From NCBI GenBank assembly GCA_965238305.1, contig CBDEHK010000001.1:2418001-2482000 (forward strand): 64,000 nucleotides of DNA. Reading direction: 5' to 3'. Position numbers and translations under genes: made by a program. Below, one piece after another: positions 15,841 to 24,841 of this stretch (its first letter is position 1; every line of letters begins with the position of its first letter). Below the pieces are notes generated by a model that worked only from the letters and a program-made list of their open reading frames with translations, did no database searches and was not told the DNA's origin. The stretch is from CBDCGJ01 sp965238305 (GTDB lineage: Bacteria; Pseudomonadota; Alphaproteobacteria; GCA-2731375).

Positions 15841-17345
15841 GCCAGGCACCGACAACGTTACTCATCGCCGCAATGGGCGGGGAAGGGGGTGGCGTGCTGA
15901 CCGACTGGATCATGTCAGCGGCGCGGGCCGAAGGACTGATCATTCAAAGCACTTCTATACCGGGCGTGGCGCAACGGACCGGGGCAACAACCTATTATGT
16001 CGAGTTCTTACCGGCAAATGCCGCCGACAGCAAACGCCCAGTCATGTCACTTTATCCAGGCGTTGGTGGGGTCGATGTGATGGTCTCTACTGAGTTGGTG
16101 GAAGCGGGCCGGGCCATGCAGAACGGCTTCGTAACACCGGAACGCACAACCCTGATCGCGTCGACCCACCGGGTATATTCGGTGGCGGAAAAGATCGCGA
16201 TGGCCGATGACCGGTTTGAAGAAGACCGGGTCTTGAATGCGGCCCAGGAGCTGGCGAAAGAACCGATCCTGTTCGATATGGCGGCGGCGGCCAAACAAGC
16301 AGGTAGCGTCATCAATGCCGTCATCCTAGGTGTTATTGCCGCCAGCAAGCGATTGCCGATATCGGTAGAGGCGTTCGAACAAGCCATTCGCGATGCTGGA
16401 AAATCAGTCGATAGTTCACTCGCCGCTTTTCGCCTGGGTATGGATCGGGTCAGTGGCGGTTCGGTCATTGCGCCGGCCAGTGGTGCAGGCAAGCGCCCGC
16501 CGATCAAAGACGTAGACGATGGGGGACATCTTTATGACCGGCTTGTGGGGACTTTTCCTGCGCTTTGTCACGAAATTATACGCGAAGGGGTCAATCGTCA
16601 GGTCGATTATCTGGATCAACCCTATGCGGCTCTTTACCTTGACCGGTTGGCCAAAATTTGGACCGCGGAAGAACAGGACCATGGCGATGGTGGTCTGACC
16701 TTGTTGGTGGCAAAACATCTAGCCGTACGGATGAGTTTTGAAGACGTCATCCGGGTTGCCGATCTAAAAACTCGACCGGAACGCTTAGCCCGAATTCGTG
16801 AAGAACTTGGCGCCAAACCGGGTGAACGGGTGATTGTGACGGATTTCCTGAAGCCCGGAATGGAAGAAGTTTGTTCCGTATTGCCGGCTTTCATCGGGGC
16901 CCCCCTACAGCGTTGGGCCGACAAGCGCGGATTGACGGATAAACTGCATGTCGGCCTTCACATCAATACCACCTCTGTGTTCGGTTATCGGATGATGCGG
17001 GGGATGGCCGGAATGAAACGTTGGCGCCGCCGCGGTTATCGTTTTCAAACCGAGCAATCTTCAATCGAAGTCTGGTTGAAAGCGATCCAGGACGCCATCG
17101 TCCTCGATCGACAGTTCGCCCTCGAAATCGCTGAATGCGCCCGCTTGATCAAAGGGTATAGCGACACCCATCGTCGCGGCCTGGGCAGTTACAACTCCAT
17201 CATGGAAACTTTTGCGCTACCGGCGTTAAACGGTGATTTGGCGGCGAAGGAAACTGCCGCCGCGATTGCCCGGGCGCGTGGCGCCGCGCTTGGTGATCCA
17301 ACCGGCAATGAACTGATAAGTGAGCTGAATCAAGCAGGTGCTTAA
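15837..17345 (+). CDS. iorB: Indolepyruvate oxidoreductase, beta subunit (IorB with C-terminal extension)
   Basis: A 502-residue beta subunit. The N-terminal about 200 residues are the gamma-type 2-oxoacid:ferredoxin domain (LIAAMGGEGGGVLTDWIMSAAR, SIPGVAQRTGATTYYVEF). The remaining about 300 residues are the extension typical of long proteobacterial IorB proteins (YLDQPYAALYLDRLAKIW, YRFQTEQSSIEVWL). The ATG at 15837 overlaps the iorA stop as ATGA; the frame upstream of it is only iorA read in another phase. It forms the heteromeric enzyme with IorA in amino acid or aryl-pyruvate catabolism. Confidence 0.92.
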   Translation: MSQAPTTLLIAAMGGEGGGVLTDWIMSAARAEGLIIQSTSIPGVAQRTGATTYYVEFLPANAADSKRPVMSLYPGVGGVDVMVSTELVEAGRAMQNGFVTPERTTLIASTHRVYSVAEKIAMADDRFEEDRVLNAAQELAKEPILFDMAAAAKQAGSVINAVILGVIAASKRLPISVEAFEQAIRDAGKSVDSSLAAFRLGMDRVSGGSVIAPASGAGKRPPIKDVDDGGHLYDRLVGTFPALCHEIIREGVNRQVDYLDQPYAALYLDRLAKIWTAEEQDHGDGGLTLLVAKHLAVRMSFEDVIRVADLKTRPERLARIREELGAKPGERVIVTDFLKPGMEEVCSVLPAFIGAPLQRWADKRGLTDKLHVGLHINTTSVFGYRMMRGMAGMKRWRRRGYRFQTEQSSIEVWLKAIQDAIVLDRQFALEIAECARLIKGYSDTHRRGLGSYNSIMETFALPALNGDLAAKETAAAIARARGAALGDPTGNELISELNQAGA

Positions 17346-17539
17346 TGCTGCTGTTTATCAGCGTTGCCTTCCATTGCGTCAATATTGGCGACACCACTAT
17401 CATCGACAACTCGATCACGCCTTCGGCTTTATCGCCACGGGTCAGGATCAAACAAACACGTTGCAACTCCTCGACGTCTTCTTCCCAGAAATTTCAGGAT
17501 ATGAAAATAACGACATCAAGAACATGAACAAACGCTAAA

Positions 17540-19087
17540 TTACATGATCAGTTCAATCAAATTCGGACCGCCCATTTGCAATCCGTTTTCAAGCGCCTTT
17601 GCCAACCCTTCACAGTCTTCAACCCGGCTCGCCATCACGCCCATGCCTTTGGCCATGTCGACCCAATCCAGCGTCGGGCGATCAAGCGTTAACATGTCGA
17701 TCGCGCGGGGCCCAGGATTACGGACCCCGACATTGGTCAATTCGCCACGCAGGATGCTGTAGCTGCGATTGGCGAAGATCAGGATGGTAATGTCGAGATT
17801 TTCCCGTACCATCGTCCACATGGCTTGCGGCGTATACATAGCGCTACCATCGCCGACCATGGCGATTACTTTACGGTCTGGGCAGGCGATTGCCGCGCCA
17901 ACTGCAACTGGCATGCCATAGCCAATCGAACCGCCCCGGTTGTTGAGCCAATCATGCGGCGGCGCGCCGGCAGTTTGGCCGAAGAATTCTCGCCCTGTGG
18001 TCACCGATTCATCGACGACAACCGCCCCTTCGGGAAGCAATGCACCGAGGACCGGAGCAATGCTGTCAGGCGTAATAGCTCCTTTGCTAAGCCCAGGTCT
18101 TGATGGCTGTGCGACGTTGGCCGGTTCGCTATGGATCGCATCCAGCTCCATTGCCAGTGCTTCCAGCGCCGCGTCGATGTCCTGATCCAGGGCAACCAAT
18201 TCTGTCACCTTCGTTTCCGCAGGCGTCAGCAGACTTGGTTTATCGGGATAGGCGAAGAAGGCAACAGGCGCCCGCGCGCCGACGAGAACCAGATCGCCAG
18301 CGTCCTGCATCACGCCAAGGGCGCGTTCAACCACATAGGGGATGCGATTTACTTGCACCCTGCCGGCGCCACGGGCCAAGCGGGCATTCGCGCCTTCGCT
18401 CAAGATACCAGCACCGGTCTTGGCAGCAATGCGGCCGACCAGATCAAGGCAATTTTTATTCAATGCACCACCGCCTAATAACAAAGTCGAATTTTTGCTG
18501 GTGCTGAGCATTTTTGCCGCGTTTTTAACCGCGTCGTCGCTTGCTTTCGCCTGCGCGTTTGGCGCCGGCGTTTCCGCTATTCCGTCCGCGTCACCCCAAG
18601 CGGTATCGGCTGGCAGGATAAGGGTGGCGATTTGTCCGGGAGCTTCCATTGCCGCCGCGATTGCCAAGGCGCCGTCTCCGGCAATGCTCTTGGAACTGGG
18701 TGAGGTCTTGACCCAGTGTGACACCGGCCGCGCAATACCTTCGATATCGGCTGTCAACGGGGCGTCAAATTTGAGGTGATAGGTGGCGTGATCGCCAACA
18801 ATATTGACGATCCCCGAATGAGCTTTCTTGGCGTTATGGAGATTGGCGACACCGTTCGCAAGACCTGGCCCCAGATGTAGCAAGGTCGAAGCAGGCGTGC
18901 CCTTCATCCGGTAATAACCATCGGCGGCACCGGTGACGACACCCTCGAACAAACCTAGCACGCAACGCATGCCTGGTACCGAATCCAGAGCTGCGACAAA
19001 ATGCATTTCTGAAGTGCCGGGATTGGTAAAACAAACATCGACACCACCGGCGATCAAGGTGCGGACGAGACTCTCTGCTCCGTTCAT
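17540..19087 (-). CDS. ThDP-dependent enzyme of the acetolactate synthase large-subunit family
   Basis: A 515-residue protein with the three-domain ThDP decarboxylase/synthase layout. The N-terminal domain has the catalytic Glu in LGLFEGVVTGAADGYYRM. The middle domain is FAD-type or degenerate. The C-terminal ThDP/Mg motif is MVGDGSAMYTPQAMWTM...IFANRSY. It is shorter than biosynthetic IlvB (about 570), and no ilvN regulatory subunit follows, so a catabolic role (for example glyoxylate carboligase-like or benzoylformate decarboxylase-like) is more likely than isoleucine/valine synthesis. The start at 19087 has AGGAG upstream. Confidence 0.85.
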   Translation of the reverse strand: MNGAESLVRTLIAGGVDVCFTNPGTSEMHFVAALDSVPGMRCVLGLFEGVVTGAADGYYRMKGTPASTLLHLGPGLANGVANLHNAKKAHSGIVNIVGDHATYHLKFDAPLTADIEGIARPVSHWVKTSPSSKSIAGDGALAIAAAMEAPGQIATLILPADTAWGDADGIAETPAPNAQAKASDDAVKNAAKMLSTSKNSTLLLGGGALNKNCLDLVGRIAAKTGAGILSEGANARLARGAGRVQVNRIPYVVERALGVMQDAGDLVLVGARAPVAFFAYPDKPSLLTPAETKVTELVALDQDIDAALEALAMELDAIHSEPANVAQPSRPGLSKGAITPDSIAPVLGALLPEGAVVVDESVTTGREFFGQTAGAPPHDWLNNRGGSIGYGMPVAVGAAIACPDRKVIAMVGDGSAMYTPQAMWTMVRENLDITILIFANRSYSILRGELTNVGVRNPGPRAIDMLTLDRPTLDWVDMAKGMGVMASRVEDCEGLAKALENGLQMGGPNLIELIM

Positions 19088-19156
19088 GGTCGAAGAACTC
19101 CTGAAATATGGGAAATCTGAATGGCTAAAAGTTGGACTGTGACACCCTTAGCAATT

Positions 19157-19178
19157 TGGCTGGAAAATTTCCAGGCCA
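19157..19178. promoter_or_regulatory. Palindrome in divergent intergenic region (possible operator)
   Basis: TGGC TGGAAA A TTTCCA G GCCA reads as a near-perfect 22-base palindrome: 6-bp inner arms around a single A, 4-bp outer arms, one bulged G. It sits between the divergent ThDP-enzyme (start 19087) and ceramidase-like (start 19279) genes, where a regulator could control both. No matching regulator gene is in the window. Confidence 0.35.
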
Positions 19179-19278
19179 GATAATTGATTGGCGGCTAAAT
19201 GAACGATTAAATAGATTTGTCCTGAGATAAATTCTCAATATGATGGCTCCGTTAGTTTTGTCACTTCGGGAGGCAAGA

Positions 19279-20091
19279 ATGAACAAACCGGCCGGTCGCG
19301 GTTTTTCCGTAACAAACTGGCGTAATCTGTCGCTTGTTGGATTGCTGTTAACGATTGCACTGGTGTTCGTTTTTATCCCGGCGATACCTCAAGATCCGGG
19401 TTATCACTTATTCGCTGATATCCGAACCTGTTTCGGGGTTTCAAATTTTGGCAACGCGGCGTCAAATATGGCGTTCCTGTTTGTGGGTGGGTTCGGGCTT
19501 TGGCTTTGTACTGGTGGCAGAGGGGCGCGATTATTTGCTATCAAAAGCGATGCTTTGCCTTATGTCGTCTTTTTTGCCGGTATATTGCTGGTCAGTGCTG
19601 GTTCTTTCTATTACCACTTGGCGCCGGACAATGACCGGCTTTATTGGGATCGATTGCCGATGACGGTGGCCTTCATGGCGATCGTTGCTGCGATCTTGGC
19701 CGATCGAATGACCGGGGCCGCACAGGCAAAATGGCTGCTGCCGTTGTTGATTGCCGTCGGTTTCGCGAGCGTGACCTACTGGGCCTGGAGCGAAGCGCAG
19801 GGTCATGGTGATCTGCGGTTTTATGGCATGGTGCAGTTTCTGCCGCTTGCCATCGTCCCGGTCTTGATTTTGGCTTGTCCTAATTATCGTAATTTGCCGA
19901 CGCGGACGTTGATATGGGTAATTGCTTGGTATGTTCTGGCAAAACTGTTGGAATTTTTCGATTGGCAGATTTATGAACTATTTGGCAATCTGATCAGCGG
20001 TCATAGCCTGAAGCACCTAGCCGCAGCCGTGGCGCCTTTTGTGATCGTCAGGGCGTTGTATGAGAAAGGCCAACGGTCAAATGAACGATGA
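19279..20091 (+). CDS. Alkaline ceramidase-like (CREST family) membrane hydrolase
   Basis: A 270-residue polytopic membrane protein with about seven helices. It carries the CREST-type putative metal-binding residues: S-x3-YH in SAGSFYYHLAPDNDRL, a downstream D in WDRLPMT, and His residues near the end (SGHSLKHLAAA). This matches the alkaline-ceramidase-like superfamily, zinc-dependent amide hydrolases of lipids. The substrate in this bacterium is unknown. The start at ATG 19279 has GGGAGG upstream. The gene overlaps the UxaA small-subunit gene by 11 bases. Confidence 0.75.
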   Translation: MNKPAGRGFSVTNWRNLSLVGLLLTIALVFVFIPAIPQDPGYHLFADIRTCFGVSNFGNAASNMAFLFVGGFGLWLCTGGRGARLFAIKSDALPYVVFFAGILLVSAGSFYYHLAPDNDRLYWDRLPMTVAFMAIVAAILADRMTGAAQAKWLLPLLIAVGFASVTYWAWSEAQGHGDLRFYGMVQFLPLAIVPVLILACPNYRNLPTRTLIWVIAWYVLAKLLEFFDWQIYELFGNLISGHSLKHLAAAVAPFVIVRALYEKGQRSNER

Positions 20092-20410
20092 ACTATACGA
20101 TACCGACCCCCGACTTTTACTTTTATCCAAGACTGACAACGTATTGGTGGCTTGTGAGACATTACCGGCAGGTAAGGTGGTGATAATTAATGGGAAGTCT
20201 GTGGCCCTTTCGCAAGTGATTGAACTCGGTCACAAACTCGCCCGTGTCGATTTAGACGAGGGCGCGACAATCATCAAATACGGTGCCCCCATAGGCAGCA
20301 CAAGCGCCGCTGTTTCCAGGGGCGCTTGGCTGCATACTCACAATATGCGTAGCGATTATATTCCAACTTATGGCACTGACGTCGGTGACCAACCGATGGA
20401 TGGCCACTGA
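20081..20410 (+). CDS. UxaA-family hydro-lyase, small (SAF-domain) subunit
   Basis: A 109-residue SAF-domain protein equivalent to the N-terminal part of altronate/galactarate dehydratases. Typical segments are DNVLVACETLPAGKVV, LGHKLARVDLDEGATIIKYGAPIG and WLHTHNMR, the last being the conserved H-T-H-N. In many bacteria this domain and the large catalytic domain are separate genes; the large one here is at 23611-24813, on the far side of a TRAP transporter. The ATG 20081 start is inside the ceramidase-like gene end. The stop codon lies in the second copy of an imperfect 22-base direct repeat (20374-20395 and 20405-20426). Confidence 0.85.
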   Translation: MNDELYDTDPRLLLLSKTDNVLVACETLPAGKVVIINGKSVALSQVIELGHKLARVDLDEGATIIKYGAPIGSTSAAVSRGAWLHTHNMRSDYIPTYGTDVGDQPMDGH

Positions 20411-20437
20411 CGTTAGTGACCAGCCGTTAGAAGTGTC

Positions 20438-21778
20438 TTAGAACGCTAAGCTCGGCAGCCACAAGCTGATTGCCGGGAAGGCGAGTAGCAGGACCAAGGT
20501 GAAGACGTCCATTGCCAAGAACCAGGTGATGCCTTTAAAGATCGTCTCCAACGGTACAGCATCGCCGACCACACCCTTCAGGACATAGACGTTCAAGCCG
20601 ATGGGCGGCGTGATCAGACCGATTTCCAACAATTTTACCATGATGACGCCGAACCAGATCAGATCGTAGCCGAGGCTTTCGATCACCGGAACAACAACCG
20701 GCAGGGTCAACAACATGATGCCCAGCGGATCCATGAAGGTGCCGAGGACAATGTAGATCGTCGAAAGCGAAAGCAAGATACCCATCGGCGGTAAATCGAA
20801 ACTGAGCGACCAAGTTGCTAAGTCGGCTGCAATCCCAGTAATACCGATAAAGCCGACAAAGATCTTCGCGCCCAAGACGATGGCGAAGATACTGGCGACT
20901 TGGGTGACGGTTTCCAGGATCGACAGTTTGGTGGTTTCCTTGTCCAAGCGCCGGGCCAAAGCCGCCAGACCCCAAGCACCGGCGGCGCCAACCGCGGCGG
21001 CTTCCGTCGGCGTAACGATGCCAACATAAATGCCACCCATGACGATGATGAACAAAACGATGATCGACCAGGTGCCCTTGAGGGAATGCATTCGTTCGCC
21101 CCAAGTTGCCGATTCCGGAGCTGGCGCGAGGGTCGGATTGATGGTGGCGCGGATCCAGATCATGCCCATGTAAATCGCCGCTGACATCACGCCTGGAATA
21201 AACCCTGCGAGCAGCAGTTTGCCGACCGATTGTTCGGTGAAAATACCATAAAGGATCATCAGGATGCTAGGCGGAATTAACGCGCCCAAGGTGCCGCTCG
21301 CCGCAACAACGCCGGTCGCCAGACCCTTGTCATATTTATAGCGCAGCATTTCCGGCACCGCCAATTTACCCATTGCGGCAGCGGTGGCAAGGCTGGAACC
21401 GCTAACGGCGGCAAACATAGCGCAACCGGCGACCGACGCCATCGCCAGGCCACCTGCGGTGCCTGACAGCCAAACCCGTGCCGTGTGATACATATCCTTA
21501 GTAAATCCAGCGTGATAGGCGACGTAACCCATCATCAGGAACATCGGTATCGCGACGAGTGAAAAGGACGAAATAAAGGAAAACGGTTCAAAAGCAATAA
21601 ACGAAATCGCCGCCGTCCAACCGCGTTCAAAATCGAATTCGGTTCCCTCAGGCCAACCGACTGTGACGATCAGTCCGACAAAACCAATCGATGCCAATGC
21701 GAAAGCAATCGGAACACGTAAAAAAATCAGAATAAGGATGGCCGCCATCCCAATGTAACCAGCAAGTACAGCGTCCAT
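20438..21778 (-). CDS. TRAP transporter large permease (DctM type)
   Basis: A 446-residue, about 12-helix DctM-type subunit. It has LASVAGCAMFAAVSGSSLATAAAMG, MLRYKYDKGLATGVVAASGTLGALIPPS and the C-terminal EIGLITPPIGLNVYVL block. It forms the sodium-coupled translocation channel of a tripartite periplasmic transporter. It starts 2 bases after the DctQ stop. The cluster lies between the two halves of a UxaA-like dehydratase, so a sugar acid or hydroxy acid is the likely substrate (inference). Confidence 0.93.
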   Translation of the reverse strand: MDAVLAGYIGMAAILILIFLRVPIAFALASIGFVGLIVTVGWPEGTEFDFERGWTAAISFIAFEPFSFISSFSLVAIPMFLMMGYVAYHAGFTKDMYHTARVWLSGTAGGLAMASVAGCAMFAAVSGSSLATAAAMGKLAVPEMLRYKYDKGLATGVVAASGTLGALIPPSILMILYGIFTEQSVGKLLLAGFIPGVMSAAIYMGMIWIRATINPTLAPAPESATWGERMHSLKGTWSIIVLFIIVMGGIYVGIVTPTEAAAVGAAGAWGLAALARRLDKETTKLSILETVTQVASIFAIVLGAKIFVGFIGITGIAADLATWSLSFDLPPMGILLSLSTIYIVLGTFMDPLGIMLLTLPVVVPVIESLGYDLIWFGVIMVKLLEIGLITPPIGLNVYVLKGVVGDAVPLETIFKGITWFLAMDVFTLVLLLAFPAISLWLPSLAF

Positions 21779-21780
21779 GC

Positions 21781-22278
21781 TTAAGCCTCCACTTCGCCGG
21801 TTGCAACGGCGCGAACGCCTTTGACCATGTCAAATAGCAGCCGTAAATCTAAAATAAGAACGCCGAAGAAGACGGCAAATCGCGAAGGCCATTCCGGCAA
21901 CTCCAAAACACCGTCATTATATGCACCGACTTCATAGGCCTCGGCGAAATCGAGCCAGGTTGCATAACTGATCAGGGCGAAGATACTAAAGCCGACAACG
22001 AGACCGAGCAGTTTGCAGAGCTCCTGCCAACGTCGCGGCAACCAATCCGTAAATAAGGTAACGTAAACATGTTGGTCGGTGGCCTGCACATAGGCAAATG
22101 GCAAAAATACCAACACAACGATCAACAATTCGTTGAAGACAACGTCATCCGGGATTGGCGCGCTGAAAAGATAGCGGCCGATCACCGATATTGTGGTTAT
22201 CAAAAGCATAATAAATATTGCCGCAGTCGCGAGCACAATCAGTATTCGGTCCAGGACGTTGAAATATCGTTCGATCAT
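21781..22278 (-). CDS. TRAP transporter small permease (DctQ type)
   Basis: A 165-residue, four-helix DctQ subunit that partners DctM. Helices are visible around residues 10-35, 45-65, 85-105 and 130-150, and the family's SVIGRYLF and ELLIVVLVFLPFAYVQ segments are present. It lies between the binding-protein gene and the DctM gene on the same strand. Confidence 0.9.
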   Translation of the reverse strand: MIERYFNVLDRILIVLATAAIFIMLLITTISVIGRYLFSAPIPDDVVFNELLIVVLVFLPFAYVQATDQHVYVTLFTDWLPRRWQELCKLLGLVVGFSIFALISYATWLDFAEAYEVGAYNDGVLELPEWPSRFAVFFGVLILDLRLLFDMVKGVRAVATGEVEA

Positions 22279-22349
22279 TTGGATATAACCTATAAGTGGG
22301 GCGCGCCTGGATCAGGCACGCCCCGCCCCATTTAATTGCTGAGTGAGAC

Positions 22350-23430
22350 TTATCGGGTCCAGGGGTAACCTTTTTCCTTAAGCTCAGCCTCGTATTTGGC
22401 GCGAAGAGCATTCATTTGATCGACAAATGCTTGCGCTTTTATACCTTTTTTGGACATCTTTTCGACCCACTCTTCTGTGAAGAAAGCGGATTCGTCACGC
22501 CATGCGTTTCGCTCGGCTTCGTCCATGGTGTGAAAGGTGACTTTTTTTACCGTCAATGCCAGCTTGCATTGCTGTCCTGGCATCGTTGACGCCTTTGATC
22601 AGACCTTCGGCAAGATGTTCAACAGCGTCTTCACTGACTTTCGAAATCACGGCCTTTATATCGTCCGGCATGCTTTTCCAAGTGCGTAAATTAATGCCGA
22701 TACCAAATCCCAGGACCTGACCCATTTGCACTTCCGTCACATGTTGGGCGACTTCGTAGTGTTTATAGGACTTCACTGCCTGAATGTAATTCTGCCCGCC
22801 GTCGACGGTACCTTTGTCGAGGGCCAGGTAATATTCACCAAAACCGATACGAACCGGCGTGGCGCCCAAGCGTTGAAAAAGTTTGCCCCAGCCGCCGGTC
22901 ATGCGCATTTTTTTGCCTTTAAGGTCGGCGCGGGTGAGGATCGGCGTGGTTGACAAAACATCGACCGAACCGGTTGTGAAGTTCATCAAAATTTTGACAT
23001 TCTTTTTGGCGGTTTCCGCTTGCAGTTCTTTCGAGTTGGCTCGCAGTTCCTGCCAGGTCCGCATCCCGACCCAGGGATCGCGTCCACCGAACGGGGCATT
23101 CGCCAGGTTCCAAATCGGCAGGTCAGCCGGTGTATAGATACCCAATATAGTACCGGTATCAACCAGGCCGGAACCGACCGCTTTCATGGTTTCCTTACCC
23201 TTCACCAGGGCTTGGCTCCAGAAAAACTCGATCTCGACCTGACCGTTGGTTTGTTTCTTGATTTCATCCGCCCACCACATCAGAGTTGCCGGGCGCGGAC
23301 CGCGTGGCGGGCCGATGTCTGAATAACGCAGTTTGTAATTTTTCGCGGCCGCCGCGCCGGCAACCATGGTGATGGCAAGTGCTAAGGCTGTTGCCTTTAG
23401 AAGGCCAGCCGTGGAAAACTTTTTAGTCAT
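22350..23430 (-). pseudogene. TRAP transporter substrate-binding protein (DctP type), frameshifted
   Basis: The N-terminal part (start 23430, GGGG ribosome-binding site, cleavable signal peptide ending near AAAAKN) reads as a normal DctP to about residue 295. The frame then runs into an unrelated tail at a run of seven T (plus strand, 22542-22548). The adjacent frame continues the family sequence (VTFHTMDEAERNAWRDESAF) to the stop at 22350. The total length is 3n+1, so removing one base of the run restores about 359 residues. Other family blocks are FGGRDPWVGMRTWQE and LDKGTVDGGQNYIQAVKSY. This is either a real inactivating insertion, an assembly error in the homopolymer, or slippage-corrected expression. 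The two permeases look intact. Confidence 0.85.
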
Positions 23431-23610
23431 TGTATTCCCCTTTTTTGAGTACAATCTTGTTTGACGTCTAATTTCATGTTCGACGCGGCAGAGGGTAAAC
23501 CAAAACTAGGTCCAGGATCAACAACACCTTCTTATTCAGGGTACGCGCCAATATTGTATAGAAGAAACGGATGTCTAGAATTAATGCAGTCGCTATTATA
23601 TGACTAGGTG

Positions 23611-24813
23611 ATGGATACGATGCAGGGTTATCAGCGGCAGGACGGTCGAAAAGGCATACGAAATGTCATCCTGGTGGCGTATTTGGTCGAATGCGCGCAT
23701 CACGTGGCCCGTGAAATAACCTATTCATTTCGTAATTCCGACGTCCAGTTGATTGGCTTTCCTGGTTGTTACCGCAACGACTATTCTCACCGGGTCATGG
23801 AAGCACTGACGACGCATCCAAATGTCGGCGGCGTCCTCCTGCTGTCGCTTGGGTGCGAAGGGTTCCGAAAATCAGCATTGCTGGATGTTATCGCCGCATC
23901 CGGCCGACCGGTTGAGTTGTTAACTATTCAAGAAACCGGCGGCACCGCGAAAACCGTCGCGGCAGGGCTGGCGTGGGTCGCTGAGACCTTGGCCAATCTA
24001 CAGCATCAACAAATGGTCGATATCGGCTTTGAAGACCTAATTGTCGGCACAATCTGTGGTGGCTCGGACGGCACCAGCGGCCTAACCGGGAATCCAGCTG
24101 TCGGTCGTGCCTTCGACAAAATGACGACAGCTGGCGCCGCTTGCATTTTTGAAGAAACCGGCGAACTGATTGGTTGTGAACATCACATGGCGGCGCGGGC
24201 TGTGACCCCCGAACTGGGACAGGAAATTATCGCCTCTGTGGCCAAGGCTGCGACCTATTACCGGACCATGGGACAATCCAGTTTCGCCCCAGGCAATGCC
24301 GACGGCGGACTGACGACGATTGAAGAAAAATCCATGGGTGCCTACGCAAAAAGTGGTGCAGCGGAGATTGTTGGCTTGTTGAAGCCGGGTGACGTCCCGC
24401 CAAGCGGTGGACTTTACCTATTGGACGTGGTGTCGGATGGCGAACCGCGATTTGGCTTCCCAAATATTTCCGATACGGCGGAAATCGTCGAATTGATGGC
24501 CTGCGGTGCGCAAGTGATAATCTTCACCACTGGGCGCGGGTCGGTTGTCGGCTCCGCCATTTCGCCCGTCATCAAAGTTTGCGCCAATCCGGATACCTAT
24601 GAGCGGATGGCAGACGACATGGACGTCAATGCCGGGCGGATCATGCGCGGCGACGCTAGTCTGGAACAAGTTGGCGACGAAATTCATGACTTGGTGGCAG
24701 CGCTAGCGACCGGTGTGCGTAGTAAATCGGAGGCCCTTGGCCACCAAGAATTTTATTTGGGCTACAAATCCTTTGAACCGATTGGGCCCTCTTGCCTGCC
24801 ACGCGCTGGATAA
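23611..24813 (+). CDS. UxaA-family hydro-lyase, large catalytic subunit (altronate/galactarate dehydratase-like)
   Basis: A 400-residue catalytic part of the altronate/galactarate dehydratase family. It opens with GYQRQDGRKGIRN, the classic start of this domain, and carries LIGFPGCYRNDY, LSLGCEG, ICGGSDGTSGLTGNPAVGRA and the metal/substrate block FTTGRGSVVGSAISPVIKVCAN. The reaction is expected to be dehydration of a sugar acid or a similar hydroxy acid. The start could be ATG 23611 or ATG 23620. It is divergent from the TRAP genes, with the SAF partner at 20081-20410. Confidence 0.88.
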   Translation: MDTMQGYQRQDGRKGIRNVILVAYLVECAHHVAREITYSFRNSDVQLIGFPGCYRNDYSHRVMEALTTHPNVGGVLLLSLGCEGFRKSALLDVIAASGRPVELLTIQETGGTAKTVAAGLAWVAETLANLQHQQMVDIGFEDLIVGTICGGSDGTSGLTGNPAVGRAFDKMTTAGAACIFEETGELIGCEHHMAARAVTPELGQEIIASVAKAATYYRTMGQSSFAPGNADGGLTTIEEKSMGAYAKSGAAEIVGLLKPGDVPPSGGLYLLDVVSDGEPRFGFPNISDTAEIVELMACGAQVIIFTTGRGSVVGSAISPVIKVCANPDTYERMADDMDVNAGRIMRGDASLEQVGDEIHDLVAALATGVRSKSEALGHQEFYLGYKSFEPIGPSCLPRAG

Positions 24814-24841
24814 TAGGATTGCCGTAATTTGGGGTATGGTC

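Noticed and set aside
17346..17539. Frames of about 60 codons after iorB
   Set aside because: Overlapping low-complexity His/Gln-rich frames without ribosome-binding site or similarity; probably non-coding.
22542..22548. Programmed ribosomal frameshift in the DctP gene
   Set aside because: A -1 slip on the A7 tract would not restore the frame; a +1 or one-base loss is needed, and no stimulatory structure is evident. DctP families do not use frameshifting.
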